Of a stretch of DNA of 13,770 nt, positions 1-5,913 are shown piece by piece. A program made the position numbers and the translations under genes. Each line of letters opens with the position of its first letter. Within the stretch, counting starts at the first letter, position 1. The DNA comes from Candidatus Woesearchaeota archaeon (lineage in GTDB: Archaea; Nanobdellota; Nanobdellia; Woesearchaeales; GW2011-AR4): positions 1 to 13,770 of the forward strand of contig DUHN01000078.1 of assembly GCA_013330825.1 (NCBI GenBank), given 5' to 3'. The notes beneath the pieces were generated by a model, which was not told the DNA's origin, made no database searches, and saw only the letters and a program-made list of their open reading frames with translations.

Positions 1-1314
1 AAGATAGCGAACAGCCTGTTCGTGGACCAGAAGCTCATCACCGAGCTGGTGAAGGACATCCAGAAGGCGCTGCTGCAGGCGGACGTCAACGTGAAGCTGG
101 TGCTGGAGCTGACCAACAGGATCAAGGAGCGCGCGCTGAAGGAAGATGGCGCGAAGGGGCTGACGAAGAAGGAGCAGCTCATCAACATCGTGTATGAGGA
201 GCTGGTCGTCTTCCTGGGCAAGGAGAAGAAGGCCATCGAGGTTGACGCCAGGAAAAAGCCGTTCGTCATCATGCTGCTCGGCCTGTTCGGCTCCGGCAAG
301 ACCACCACCACGGGAAAGCTGGCGCGCTATTACGCGAAGCGCGGCCACAAGGTCGCGGTGCTTGGCCTGGATGTCCATCGCCCGGCTGCCATGGAGCAGA
401 TCGAGCAGGTTGCCCATCAGTCCAATGTGAAGGCATTCCTCGATAAAAAGGGAAAAAATCCCATCACCATTTACCGCCAATTCAAGGACGAGTACAGGAA
501 TTATGACGTGCTGATCGTCGATACCGCCGGGCGGGACGCGCTGTCGAAGGAGCTCATCGAGGAGATCGAGCAGGTCACCGGGGAGATACGGCCCGAGGAG
601 CGGCTGCTGGTCATCTCGGGGGACATCGGCCAGGCTGCCCAGAAGCAGGCGGAGCAGTTCCACCAGAGCTGCGGGATAACGGGCATCATCGTGACGAAGA
701 TGGACGGCACTGCCCGCGGCGGCGGGGCGCTGACGGCGTGCGCGGTGTCCGGGGCCCCAATCGTGTTCCTTGGGGTGGGAGAGAAAGGCGAGGACCTCGA
801 GCCGTTCAATCCCCAGGGGTTCGTCGGCAGGCTGCTGGGGATGGGGGATATCGAAGCCCTCCTGGAAAAAACAAAGGAAGCGATAACGGAGGAGGAAGCG
901 GAAGACCTCGGCAAGAAGTTCCTGAAGGGGGAGTTCAACCTGCTGGACCTGTACGAACAGATGGAGGCCATGGGCAAGATGGGGCCGCTGTCGAAGATCG
1001 TGGAGATGATTCCCGGCTTTTCCCAATTCAGGCTGCCGAAGGAGGCGCTCGAGGGGCAGGAGAAGAACCTCAAGAAGTGGAAGATCGCGATGGCAAGCAT
1101 GACTCAGGAGGAGCTGGAGAATCCCGAAGTGATAGACCAGAGCAGGATCGAGAGGATTTCCAGAGGGTCGGGGATCGGCATTCCCGTGATACGGGAGCTG
1201 CTCAAGCAGCACAAGCAGGGCAAGAAGATGGCCAAGATGCTCAAGGGCGGCTCTCCCGGGGACATGAACTCCATGATGAAGAAGCTGAAGGGGAAGTTCC
1301 CGGGGATGGGATGA
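1..1314 (+). CDS. srp54: Signal recognition particle 54 kDa protein (SRP54), 5' partial
   Basis: GTPase of the signal recognition particle. It binds signal peptides of nascent membrane and secreted proteins together with 7S RNA and docks on FtsY. The frame is open from base 1, and the first codons read KIANSLFV, which fits the end of the first helix of the N domain, so about 15-17 residues lie outside the window; the GTG at 22 is internal. Visible motifs, in residues counted from base 22: P-loop GLFGSGKT at 87-94, DVHRPAA, DTAGR, TKMDG, and the closing loop GAPIVFLGVGEK. The methionine-rich M domain follows, with MEAMGKMGPL, IPGF and RIERISRGSG. The C-terminus is short and ends in KFPGMG. Family-typical throughout; nothing is broken. 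It converges on the leftward gene ending at 1337, with 22 bases between. Confidence 0.97.
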   Translation, partial: KIANSLFVDQKLITELVKDIQKALLQADVNVKLVLELTNRIKERALKEDGAKGLTKKEQLINIVYEELVVFLGKEKKAIEVDARKKPFVIMLLGLFGSGKTTTTGKLARYYAKRGHKVAVLGLDVHRPAAMEQIEQVAHQSNVKAFLDKKGKNPITIYRQFKDEYRNYDVLIVDTAGRDALSKELIEEIEQVTGEIRPEERLLVISGDIGQAAQKQAEQFHQSCGITGIIVTKMDGTARGGGALTACAVSGAPIVFLGVGEKGEDLEPFNPQGFVGRLLGMGDIEALLEKTKEAITEEEAEDLGKKFLKGEFNLLDLYEQMEAMGKMGPLSKIVEMIPGFSQFRLPKEALEGQEKNLKKWKIAMASMTQEELENPEVIDQSRIERISRGSGIGIPVIRELLKQHKQGKKMAKMLKGGSPGDMNSMMKKLKGKFPGMG

Positions 1315-1336
1315 CCATCAAGAAATGTTCAATGGA

Positions 1337-1885
1337 TCATCTGGCTGTTGTTGGTGAATAGCTTTCCCTCACATATTTCATTGCGTTGAGTATTGAACCA
1401 TATTCTCCCTGTTTCCTCAACTGCGCGGCCTTGAGCTGGGTTCGCCTGAATAATTCTCCCTTGGGCGTATCATCATCCGTTGTTTCGGCTTTTCGGGTAC
1501 CAACACCGGGTAGTGGGATGTCCTTGGCGGCAATATCTACATATGCCCTTAATCCTCCCATGCCATCATTCGGGTTTTCTTCAATGTTCAATGAGAACGT
1601 ATCAATAGCCGCGGCAGATCGATCCACCATGAGGATAGTCTGATAGATAAATCCTTCCAACGGTGCAGATCTTTTGCCTCCTTTCCTTAGACGTCTGAAA
1701 GAGGCAGACCCTACACCAAACATATTGCCGAGAGCGTCGTAGGCGGCCTGATAAAGGACATTGATGGTGTTAAGTCTTGTTGCTTGTTCCCCTGTTTGGA
1801 CATAGGTTGACAGTTCATCATAGCCTCTCTGGAGCAGATGTTCGAGGTCAGATCGTTGTCCTTCTGTGAGCAACAGTTTGGCCAT
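1337..1885 (-). CDS. Orphan protein of unknown function, 182 residues
   Basis: I do not recognise this protein. It looks soluble and mainly helical, with no signal peptide, membrane segment or cysteine motif. It carries a basic patch (RRLRKGGKRSAP) in the middle and an acidic, likely disordered stretch (ETTDDDTPKGE) before a C-terminal helix. An ATG at 1909 would add eight residues, but it lies inside the TATA box at 1908-1919. The ATG at 1885 sits 28 bases from the centre of that box, as expected for a leaderless transcript, and is preferred. Hand-counted GC in two 60-base lines is 52% and 45%, lower than the flanking genes, which suggests separate ancestry. Same direction as the gene at 1948-2613, but with its own promoter. 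Confidence 0.72.
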   Translation of the reverse strand: MAKLLLTEGQRSDLEHLLQRGYDELSTYVQTGEQATRLNTINVLYQAAYDALGNMFGVGSASFRRLRKGGKRSAPLEGFIYQTILMVDRSAAAIDTFSLNIEENPNDGMGGLRAYVDIAAKDIPLPGVGTRKAETTDDDTPKGELFRRTQLKAAQLRKQGEYGSILNAMKYVRESYSPTTAR

Positions 1886-1907
1886 GGAACCTCGGCAACT
1901 CCCCGCC

Positions 1908-1919
1908 ATATTTAAAACT
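1908..1919 (-). promoter_or_regulatory. TATA box of the gene starting at 1885
   Basis: The minus strand reads AGTTTTAAATAT, an archaeal TATA element. Its centre is about 28 bases upstream of the ATG at 1885, so transcription should start at or next to the start codon. This rules against the alternative ATG at 1909, which would lie upstream of the transcription start. Confidence 0.6.
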
Positions 1920-1936
1920 TTCCAAGTGTCACTACT

Positions 1937-1943
1937 GAAAAAT
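1937..1943 (-). terminator. Possible U-tract terminator after the gene ending at 1948
   Basis: The minus strand reads CATTTTTC a few bases after the stop codon at 1948. Short U-tracts can terminate archaeal transcription. No hairpin precedes it, so the call is weak. Confidence 0.25.
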
Positions 1944-1947
1944 GGTT

Positions 1948-2613
1948 TTAATAGACTCTCGAGAAGGGGTCCAGCTCGTCAAGGATGGGGCGGCGCTCGG
2001 AGACGATGGACTCGCCGAAGCCGAACGACGACGCGGGGCCGAGGATGTCCGTCTTCCGGTTGTACGGGCGGCGGAGGGCATAGTAGGCGCAGAGGCGGAA
2101 TTCGGGGGAGTTCTTCCTGAGGAAGTCCCTGTGGTCGCACACCACCAGGAAGTGCTTGCCGTGCTTCTCGATCATGATGTTGCTGGCCGCGGCGGTGTCC
2201 GGGTCGATGTAGGAGGCATAGACTTTCTTCCCCATCCTGGACAGCGTCTTCTCGAGCCTGTCCTGCTCATTGACCGCGACCTCGTTGAACTTCTTCAGGC
2301 CGACGGCGGAAAGCCCCCGGATGCGGGAGGCGGAGTTGGCGAACAGGGACTGCAGGCTCTGCTCCCCGAGGAGGGAGATGCGCAGCTCTGCCGAGGACGG
2401 CGTCCTCCTGAGGGCGAGGGAGATGTCCTTGTACTTCTTGTTGAAGAGGGCGAGGGCCTTCCTGAACTTCGGGATGAAGGTGTCCGCGTTCGCCCTTCCG
2501 AGCTGGTAGGCGCGGTCGATGCCGGCGACGGCCCTGGTGAGCGTGGTGAAGTCCCTGTAGAAGTCATCGCTGCCGGACAAATCAGCCTGGTCAAGGGGGA
2601 GGATGTCTGCCAT
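1948..2613 (-). CDS. Orphan protein of unknown function, 221 residues
   Basis: I do not recognise this protein. It appears soluble, with helical N-terminal two thirds (residues ~15-130, many Leu/Arg/Lys/Glu) and a mixed region around MIEKHGKHFLVVCDHRDF that could form a strand-rich core. It has no signal peptide, membrane segment or known catalytic motif. The C-terminal tail (ESIVSERRPILDELDPFSRV) is polar. GC is high (65% in the 60-base line from 2041), like the core genes and unlike its neighbour at 1337-1885, so it looks native to this genome. The start at 2613 is supported by a TATA box 25 bases upstream and the lack of a Shine-Dalgarno sequence. It is divergent from the glycosyltransferase gene at 2693. 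Confidence 0.78.
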   Translation of the reverse strand: MADILPLDQADLSGSDDFYRDFTTLTRAVAGIDRAYQLGRANADTFIPKFRKALALFNKKYKDISLALRRTPSSAELRISLLGEQSLQSLFANSASRIRGLSAVGLKKFNEVAVNEQDRLEKTLSRMGKKVYASYIDPDTAAASNIMIEKHGKHFLVVCDHRDFLRKNSPEFRLCAYYALRRPYNRKTDILGPASSFGFGESIVSERRPILDELDPFSRVY

Positions 2614-2630
2614 GGGAATGCCGGAGAACG

Positions 2631-2644
2631 GAATTATTTAAAGC
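2631..2644 (-). promoter_or_regulatory. TATA box of the gene starting at 2613
   Basis: The minus strand reads GCTTTAAATAATTC, centred about 25 bases upstream of the ATG at 2613. This spacing predicts a leaderless or nearly leaderless mRNA. It lies back to back with the rightward TATA box at 2659-2670. Confidence 0.6.
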
Positions 2645-2658
2645 TGTTGCTTGTGGCA

Positions 2659-2670
2659 AGATTTATTAAC
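2659..2670 (+). promoter_or_regulatory. TATA box of the glycosyltransferase-EndoQ pair
   Basis: AGATTTATTAAC is centred about 28 bases upstream of the ATG at 2693, which puts the predicted transcript start at or just before that codon. An in-frame ATG at 2651 lies upstream of this box and is therefore not the start. Confidence 0.55.
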
Positions 2671-2692
2671 AAAACCGCCGAGTAGAGAGGGT

Positions 2693-3712
2693 ATGGAGCC
2701 AACAATTTCCCTGTGCATGATCGCCAAGGACGAAGAGAAGAGCATAGGCAAGGCCATTGACTCTGTTAAGGATATTGTTGATGAAATCATCGTCGTGGAC
2801 ACTGGCAGCGCGGACAGGACCAAGGAAGTGGCGCTGGCGGGGGGAGCCAAGGTTATTGATGTTCGATGGGCTGATGATTTCAGCGCTGCAAGAAACGAGT
2901 CATTGAAGAGCGCGACGAAGGACTGGATCCTCGTGCTTGACGCGGATGAGGTCCTCGCGGGAGACGGCTGCGAAAAAATCAAGGGGGCGATTTCCGGGGC
3001 GGGCGGGACCGTGGGGGGCTTTGCCCTGGAGCAGCGCACGTACGTGGCGAAAGCGGAAGAAGGCGCCCGGAAGAATCCCGGCCCGTTCCCTGATCCGGGG
3101 GAATACCCGTTCTTCGTCCCTCATTCCCTGGTGAGGCTGTTCAGGAACCGCCAGGGGTTCTCGTTCCGGCACCGCGTGCATGAGCTCGTCGAGGATTCCA
3201 TACGGGAGAACGGAAAAACCATCAAAGCACTTGGCTGCGCCATCCACCATTTCAGCGCAGAGAGGGGAAAGGAATCCACAGAGAAAAAAGCAGCGTACTA
3301 CATCTCCCTCATCGGGAAGCAGGCAGCGGAGCAGCCGGACAACCCCCGATATGCCTATCAAATGGCGAGGGCTTTTTTGGGGCAGGGGAATCCGGAAGAG
3401 GCAAGGAGATGGTTTGCGAAGACAGCCGCCCTTGATTCCCGCTACAGGCTCGTGCATTCCGAGCTGGCCAAGATCCACCTGAAAAAAGGGGAAATGGGGG
3501 AAGCAAAGGAATGCTTCAGGAAGAGCATGGAGCTGCATCCCAACAATCCTTCTCCGGCGAATAACCTGGCAGCGATCCATCTTTCGATGGGAGAATACGC
3601 TGAGGCAAAGCGCATCCTGGAAGAGGCATTGAAAAAGCATCCCGGGCATAAAATCCTGGAGCACCATTATCAGGAGGCCTTGAGGGTATTGAAGCAGAAG
3701 GTGGGTGCATGA
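2693..3712 (+). CDS. Family 2 glycosyltransferase with C-terminal TPR repeats
   Basis: Predicted soluble enzyme of 339 residues that moves a sugar from a nucleotide-sugar to an unknown acceptor. The GT2 (GT-A fold) domain occupies residues ~1-190. It opens with PTISLCMIAKDEE, then IVVDTGSADRT with the nucleotide-binding Asp36, DDFSAARNESL, and the DXD-type motif LDADE at 83-85. A basic/aromatic element, FRHRVHE, is at 159-164. Residues ~217-317 form three TPR-like helix pairs (DNPRYAYQMARAFLGQGN, SELAKIHLKKGEMGEA, NNLAAIHLSMGEYAEA), with a partial fourth after them. TPRs in such GT2 proteins (SunS is a bacterial example) usually help hold the acceptor or form dimers. The start at 2693 gives the standard GT2 beginning and fits the TATA box. 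The stop overlaps the EndoQ start by 4 bases. The acceptor cannot be told from sequence. Confidence 0.88.
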   Translation: MEPTISLCMIAKDEEKSIGKAIDSVKDIVDEIIVVDTGSADRTKEVALAGGAKVIDVRWADDFSAARNESLKSATKDWILVLDADEVLAGDGCEKIKGAISGAGGTVGGFALEQRTYVAKAEEGARKNPGPFPDPGEYPFFVPHSLVRLFRNRQGFSFRHRVHELVEDSIRENGKTIKALGCAIHHFSAERGKESTEKKAAYYISLIGKQAAEQPDNPRYAYQMARAFLGQGNPEEARRWFAKTAALDSRYRLVHSELAKIHLKKGEMGEAKECFRKSMELHPNNPSPANNLAAIHLSMGEYAEAKRILEEALKKHPGHKILEHHYQEALRVLKQKVGA

Positions 3713-5070
3713 GGATAGTCGCAGACCTGCAGATCCACTCGCGCTTCAGCAGGGCGACATCAAGCTCGATAACGCTGAAGAACCTCGAGAAGTACGCCCG
3801 GCTCAAGGGGATTTCCCTCCTCGGGACGGGGGATTTCACGCACCCGGAATGGCTGAAGGAGCTGAAGGGCGAGCTTACCGAGGATGGCTCTGGCATCCTG
3901 ACGTCGAGGAGCGGATTCAAGTTCGTTTTGCAGGGGGAGATTTCCAACATCTACACACAGGACGGCAGGGGGAGGAGAATCCACACGCTGCTGCTGGCCA
4001 AAAGCTTCGACGTCGTCGAGCACATCAATGCCGCTTTGCTGAGGAAAGGGCGCCTTGACTACGACGGCAGGCCGATGTTCGGCTTCTCCTGCATCGAGCT
4101 GGTAGAGATGATGAAGGGCATCGACCAGGACATAGAGGTCATCCCCGCGCACGTGTGGACGCCGTGGTTCGGGCTGTTCGGCAGCAACTCCGGATTTGAT
4201 TCCGTCGAAGAGTGCTTCAGGGACCAGGCAAAGCACATCCATGCGCTGGAGACCGGGCTGAGTTCCGACCCGGCGATGAACTGGCGCATCTCCTCCCTCG
4301 ACAAGTACACGCTGGTGAGCAATTCCGACGCGCATTCGTACTGGCCATGGCGCCTGGGAAGGGAGTGCACGGTGTTCGACATCAAGTGGAGCTACGATGA
4401 GCTTATCCGCGCCATCAGGACCAAAAAAGGGCTGGCGGAGACCATTGAAGTGGATCCTCATTATGGGAAATACCACTATGACGGGCACAGGGATTGCGCC
4501 ATCTCCCTTTCCCCCGATGAAACCAAAAAAAGCAATGGGATGTGCCCCAAATGCGGGCGGCCATTGACCATTGGCGTCCAGTACCGGGTAGAGCAGCTGG
4601 CCGACCGGCCGGAAGGGTACAGGCCGAAGGACGCGGTGCCGTTCCGCGACCTGATCCCGTTATCCGAGATCATCTCAGCGGTGGATGGCTCCCCGGTGGC
4701 GTCGAAGAAGACGTGGGCGGCCTACATGGAGCTCGTCGGGAGGTTCGGCTCTGAATTCGGCGTGATGCTGGATGCGGATGAGCCCGAGCTGAAGAAAGCC
4801 GCCGGCGGGGCGTTGGGCGAAGCCATCATGCAGACAAGGAGGCAGGAAGTGGAGATTTCTCCCGGCTATGACGGGGTGTATGGGGTGCCGAAATTCGCGG
4901 TCAAGGGGCCTTTGGCGGAAAAAGGCCGATCGGGGAATTCCACCAGGGAAGGCGCCGACAAAAAAGGCGGAGGGAAAGGGCCGGGGCAGCATCCAAAAAA
5001 ATCACCTGAGAAAGAAATGCTCAGGGAGCAGAAGCAGTTACAGGAGTATTTCAGGATGCATCAGGGTTAG
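3709..5070 (+). CDS. endoQ: Endonuclease Q (EndoQ), PHP-family deaminated-base repair nuclease, with C-terminal PIP box
   Basis: EndoQ nicks DNA 5' of uracil, hypoxanthine, xanthine or abasic sites and so starts repair of deaminated bases. The PHP domain spans residues 1-~240 with metal-site candidates D6, H10, D42 (GTGDFTHP), E77, H92, H148 (PAHVWTPW), E181 and D207/H209 (SNSDAHSYWPWRLGRE). The first residue of the usual HxH pair is Gln8. A zinc ribbon follows (H260-x2-C263 ... C279-P-K-C282), then the helical domain (VEQLADR, DLIPLSEII). A Gly/Lys-rich linker (~400-435) ends in QKQLQEYF (441-448), which matches the PCNA-interacting QxxhxxYF pattern. AGGTG at 3699-3703 is a good Shine-Dalgarno, and the ATG overlaps the upstream stop (ATGA), indicating translational coupling. 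Family assignment is firm from the motif series; PCNA binding is inferred. Confidence 0.93.
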   Translation: MRIVADLQIHSRFSRATSSSITLKNLEKYARLKGISLLGTGDFTHPEWLKELKGELTEDGSGILTSRSGFKFVLQGEISNIYTQDGRGRRIHTLLLAKSFDVVEHINAALLRKGRLDYDGRPMFGFSCIELVEMMKGIDQDIEVIPAHVWTPWFGLFGSNSGFDSVEECFRDQAKHIHALETGLSSDPAMNWRISSLDKYTLVSNSDAHSYWPWRLGRECTVFDIKWSYDELIRAIRTKKGLAETIEVDPHYGKYHYDGHRDCAISLSPDETKKSNGMCPKCGRPLTIGVQYRVEQLADRPEGYRPKDAVPFRDLIPLSEIISAVDGSPVASKKTWAAYMELVGRFGSEFGVMLDADEPELKKAAGGALGEAIMQTRRQEVEISPGYDGVYGVPKFAVKGPLAEKGRSGNSTREGADKKGGGKGPGQHPKKSPEKEMLREQKQLQEYFRMHQG

Positions 5071-5072
5071 CC

Positions 5073-5085
5073 GTTTCTCTTTATT
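5073..5085 (+). terminator. Possible pyrimidine-rich terminator after EndoQ
   Basis: GTTTCTCTTTATT begins three bases after the EndoQ stop codon and could serve as an archaeal U-rich terminator ahead of the next promoter at 5102. Confidence 0.35.
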
Positions 5086-5101
5086 GCCCATTCCCGGGGA
5101 A

Positions 5102-5112
5102 AAATATAAAAA
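5102..5112 (+). promoter_or_regulatory. TATA box of the QGGY-protein/M23 pair
   Basis: AAATATAAAAA is centred about 27 bases upstream of the ATG at 5134. This is one of the cleanest TATA boxes in the window, and its spacing predicts a leaderless mRNA for the two-gene unit 5134-7783. Confidence 0.65.
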
Positions 5113-5133
5113 GCATCTGGTGGAAGAGTATCC

Positions 5134-5913
5134 ATGCGGAAAAATGCCCAGCTGACCATCTTTATGGGCATAGGGCTCATCATCATGCTTGCTCTCGTCC
5201 TTCTTTCATATTCGGGCAGCGACCCCGGCTCTTCCGGTGCGAGTCCAGGAGTGGACGCGGCAGGCATCCGCGGCTTCGTCGAATCCTGCATGTCCCGGGT
5301 GGGGGAGTGGGCGGTGTACGACGTCGCCCTGCAGGGCGGCTACTACGCGGCTCCTGAGCTCAGCGCGCCGTTTTTTTACATGGACATCCCGTATTATTGG
5401 CACAATGAAACAAGTTTCGTCCCTTCGGGGCAGGAAATCGAGAAGCAGCTTGCGCTGTATGTCTTCGATGCCCTTAACAGCAGCTGCCTCGATGATTTTG
5501 CCCCCTTCCGGGAGCAAGGCTACACCGTCACCGGCGCCCGGCTGGACAATCCTTCCGAGATTTCCGCTGCGATTGTCCGGGGAGGCGTTGACTTTTCCCT
5601 TGCCCACCCGTTCCGCTTTTCCAGAGGAGAGTCTTCTATCAGCGTTGACAGCTTTCATGCCGTCGTTCCTCTGGACATCGGGAAGGCGCGGGATTTGGGA
5701 GGGATGTTCATCGAGGAGCAGAGGAAGCATCCCAACGAAATCCCCCTGAGCGCCTTTGCCGTCCTGGCCAACTCTAACAATTTCACGTTTGGCATCACCT
5801 ACCTAAGCGAGGACGAGATCATCTACAGCCTGAATTTTGACGTTCCCCACAAGGAGCCCCTCACGTATGCGTTCGTGGGCAGGTATGACTGGAGCGACTT
5901 GAGAGATGGATAG
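5134..5913 (+). CDS. Membrane-anchored exported protein, DPANN 'QGGY'-type, function unknown
   Basis: 259 residues. A short basic start (MRKNAQLTIF) runs into one hydrophobic segment at ~8-25, which should anchor the protein with the rest outside the cell. A Gly/Ser/Pro linker (26-40) leads to a soluble domain with two cysteines in family-like settings (FVESC at 52, NSSC at 118), a QGGYY element at 67-71 and IPYYW at 85-89, followed by a helix starting PSGQEIEKQL. I recall very similar element order in many uncharacterised single-pass proteins of DPANN archaea; this is recall, not a search. C52 and C118 could form a disulfide. The last 8 bases overlap the M23 gene, so the two are probably co-translated and may work together at the cell surface. 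No enzymatic motif seen. Confidence 0.85.
   Translation: MRKNAQLTIFMGIGLIIMLALVLLSYSGSDPGSSGASPGVDAAGIRGFVESCMSRVGEWAVYDVALQGGYYAAPELSAPFFYMDIPYYWHNETSFVPSGQEIEKQLALYVFDALNSSCLDDFAPFREQGYTVTGARLDNPSEISAAIVRGGVDFSLAHPFRFSRGESSISVDSFHAVVPLDIGKARDLGGMFIEEQRKHPNEIPLSAFAVLANSNNFTFGITYLSEDEIIYSLNFDVPHKEPLTYAFVGRYDWSDLRDG

Noticed and set aside
501..1100. 199-codon minus-strand frame opposite SRP54
   Set aside because: Ser/Pro-rich shadow of a clearly conserved GTPase. No promoter or ribosome site.
1942..2685. 247-codon plus-strand frame opposite the orphan gene 1948-2613
   Set aside because: Gly/Val/Glu-rich composition typical of antisense frames in GC-rich DNA. The minus-strand gene has the matching TATA box and normal amino-acid use.
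2651..2692. In-frame upstream ATG for the glycosyltransferase
   Set aside because: It lies upstream of the TATA box, and the added 14 residues precede the standard GT2 start.
2900..3667. 255-codon minus-strand frame opposite the glycosyltransferase
   Set aside because: Opposes well-defined GT2 and TPR motifs, and its own composition is unlike a real protein.
3760..4488. 242-codon minus-strand frame opposite EndoQ
   Set aside because: Antisense shadow. The EndoQ frame carries the full series of catalytic motifs.
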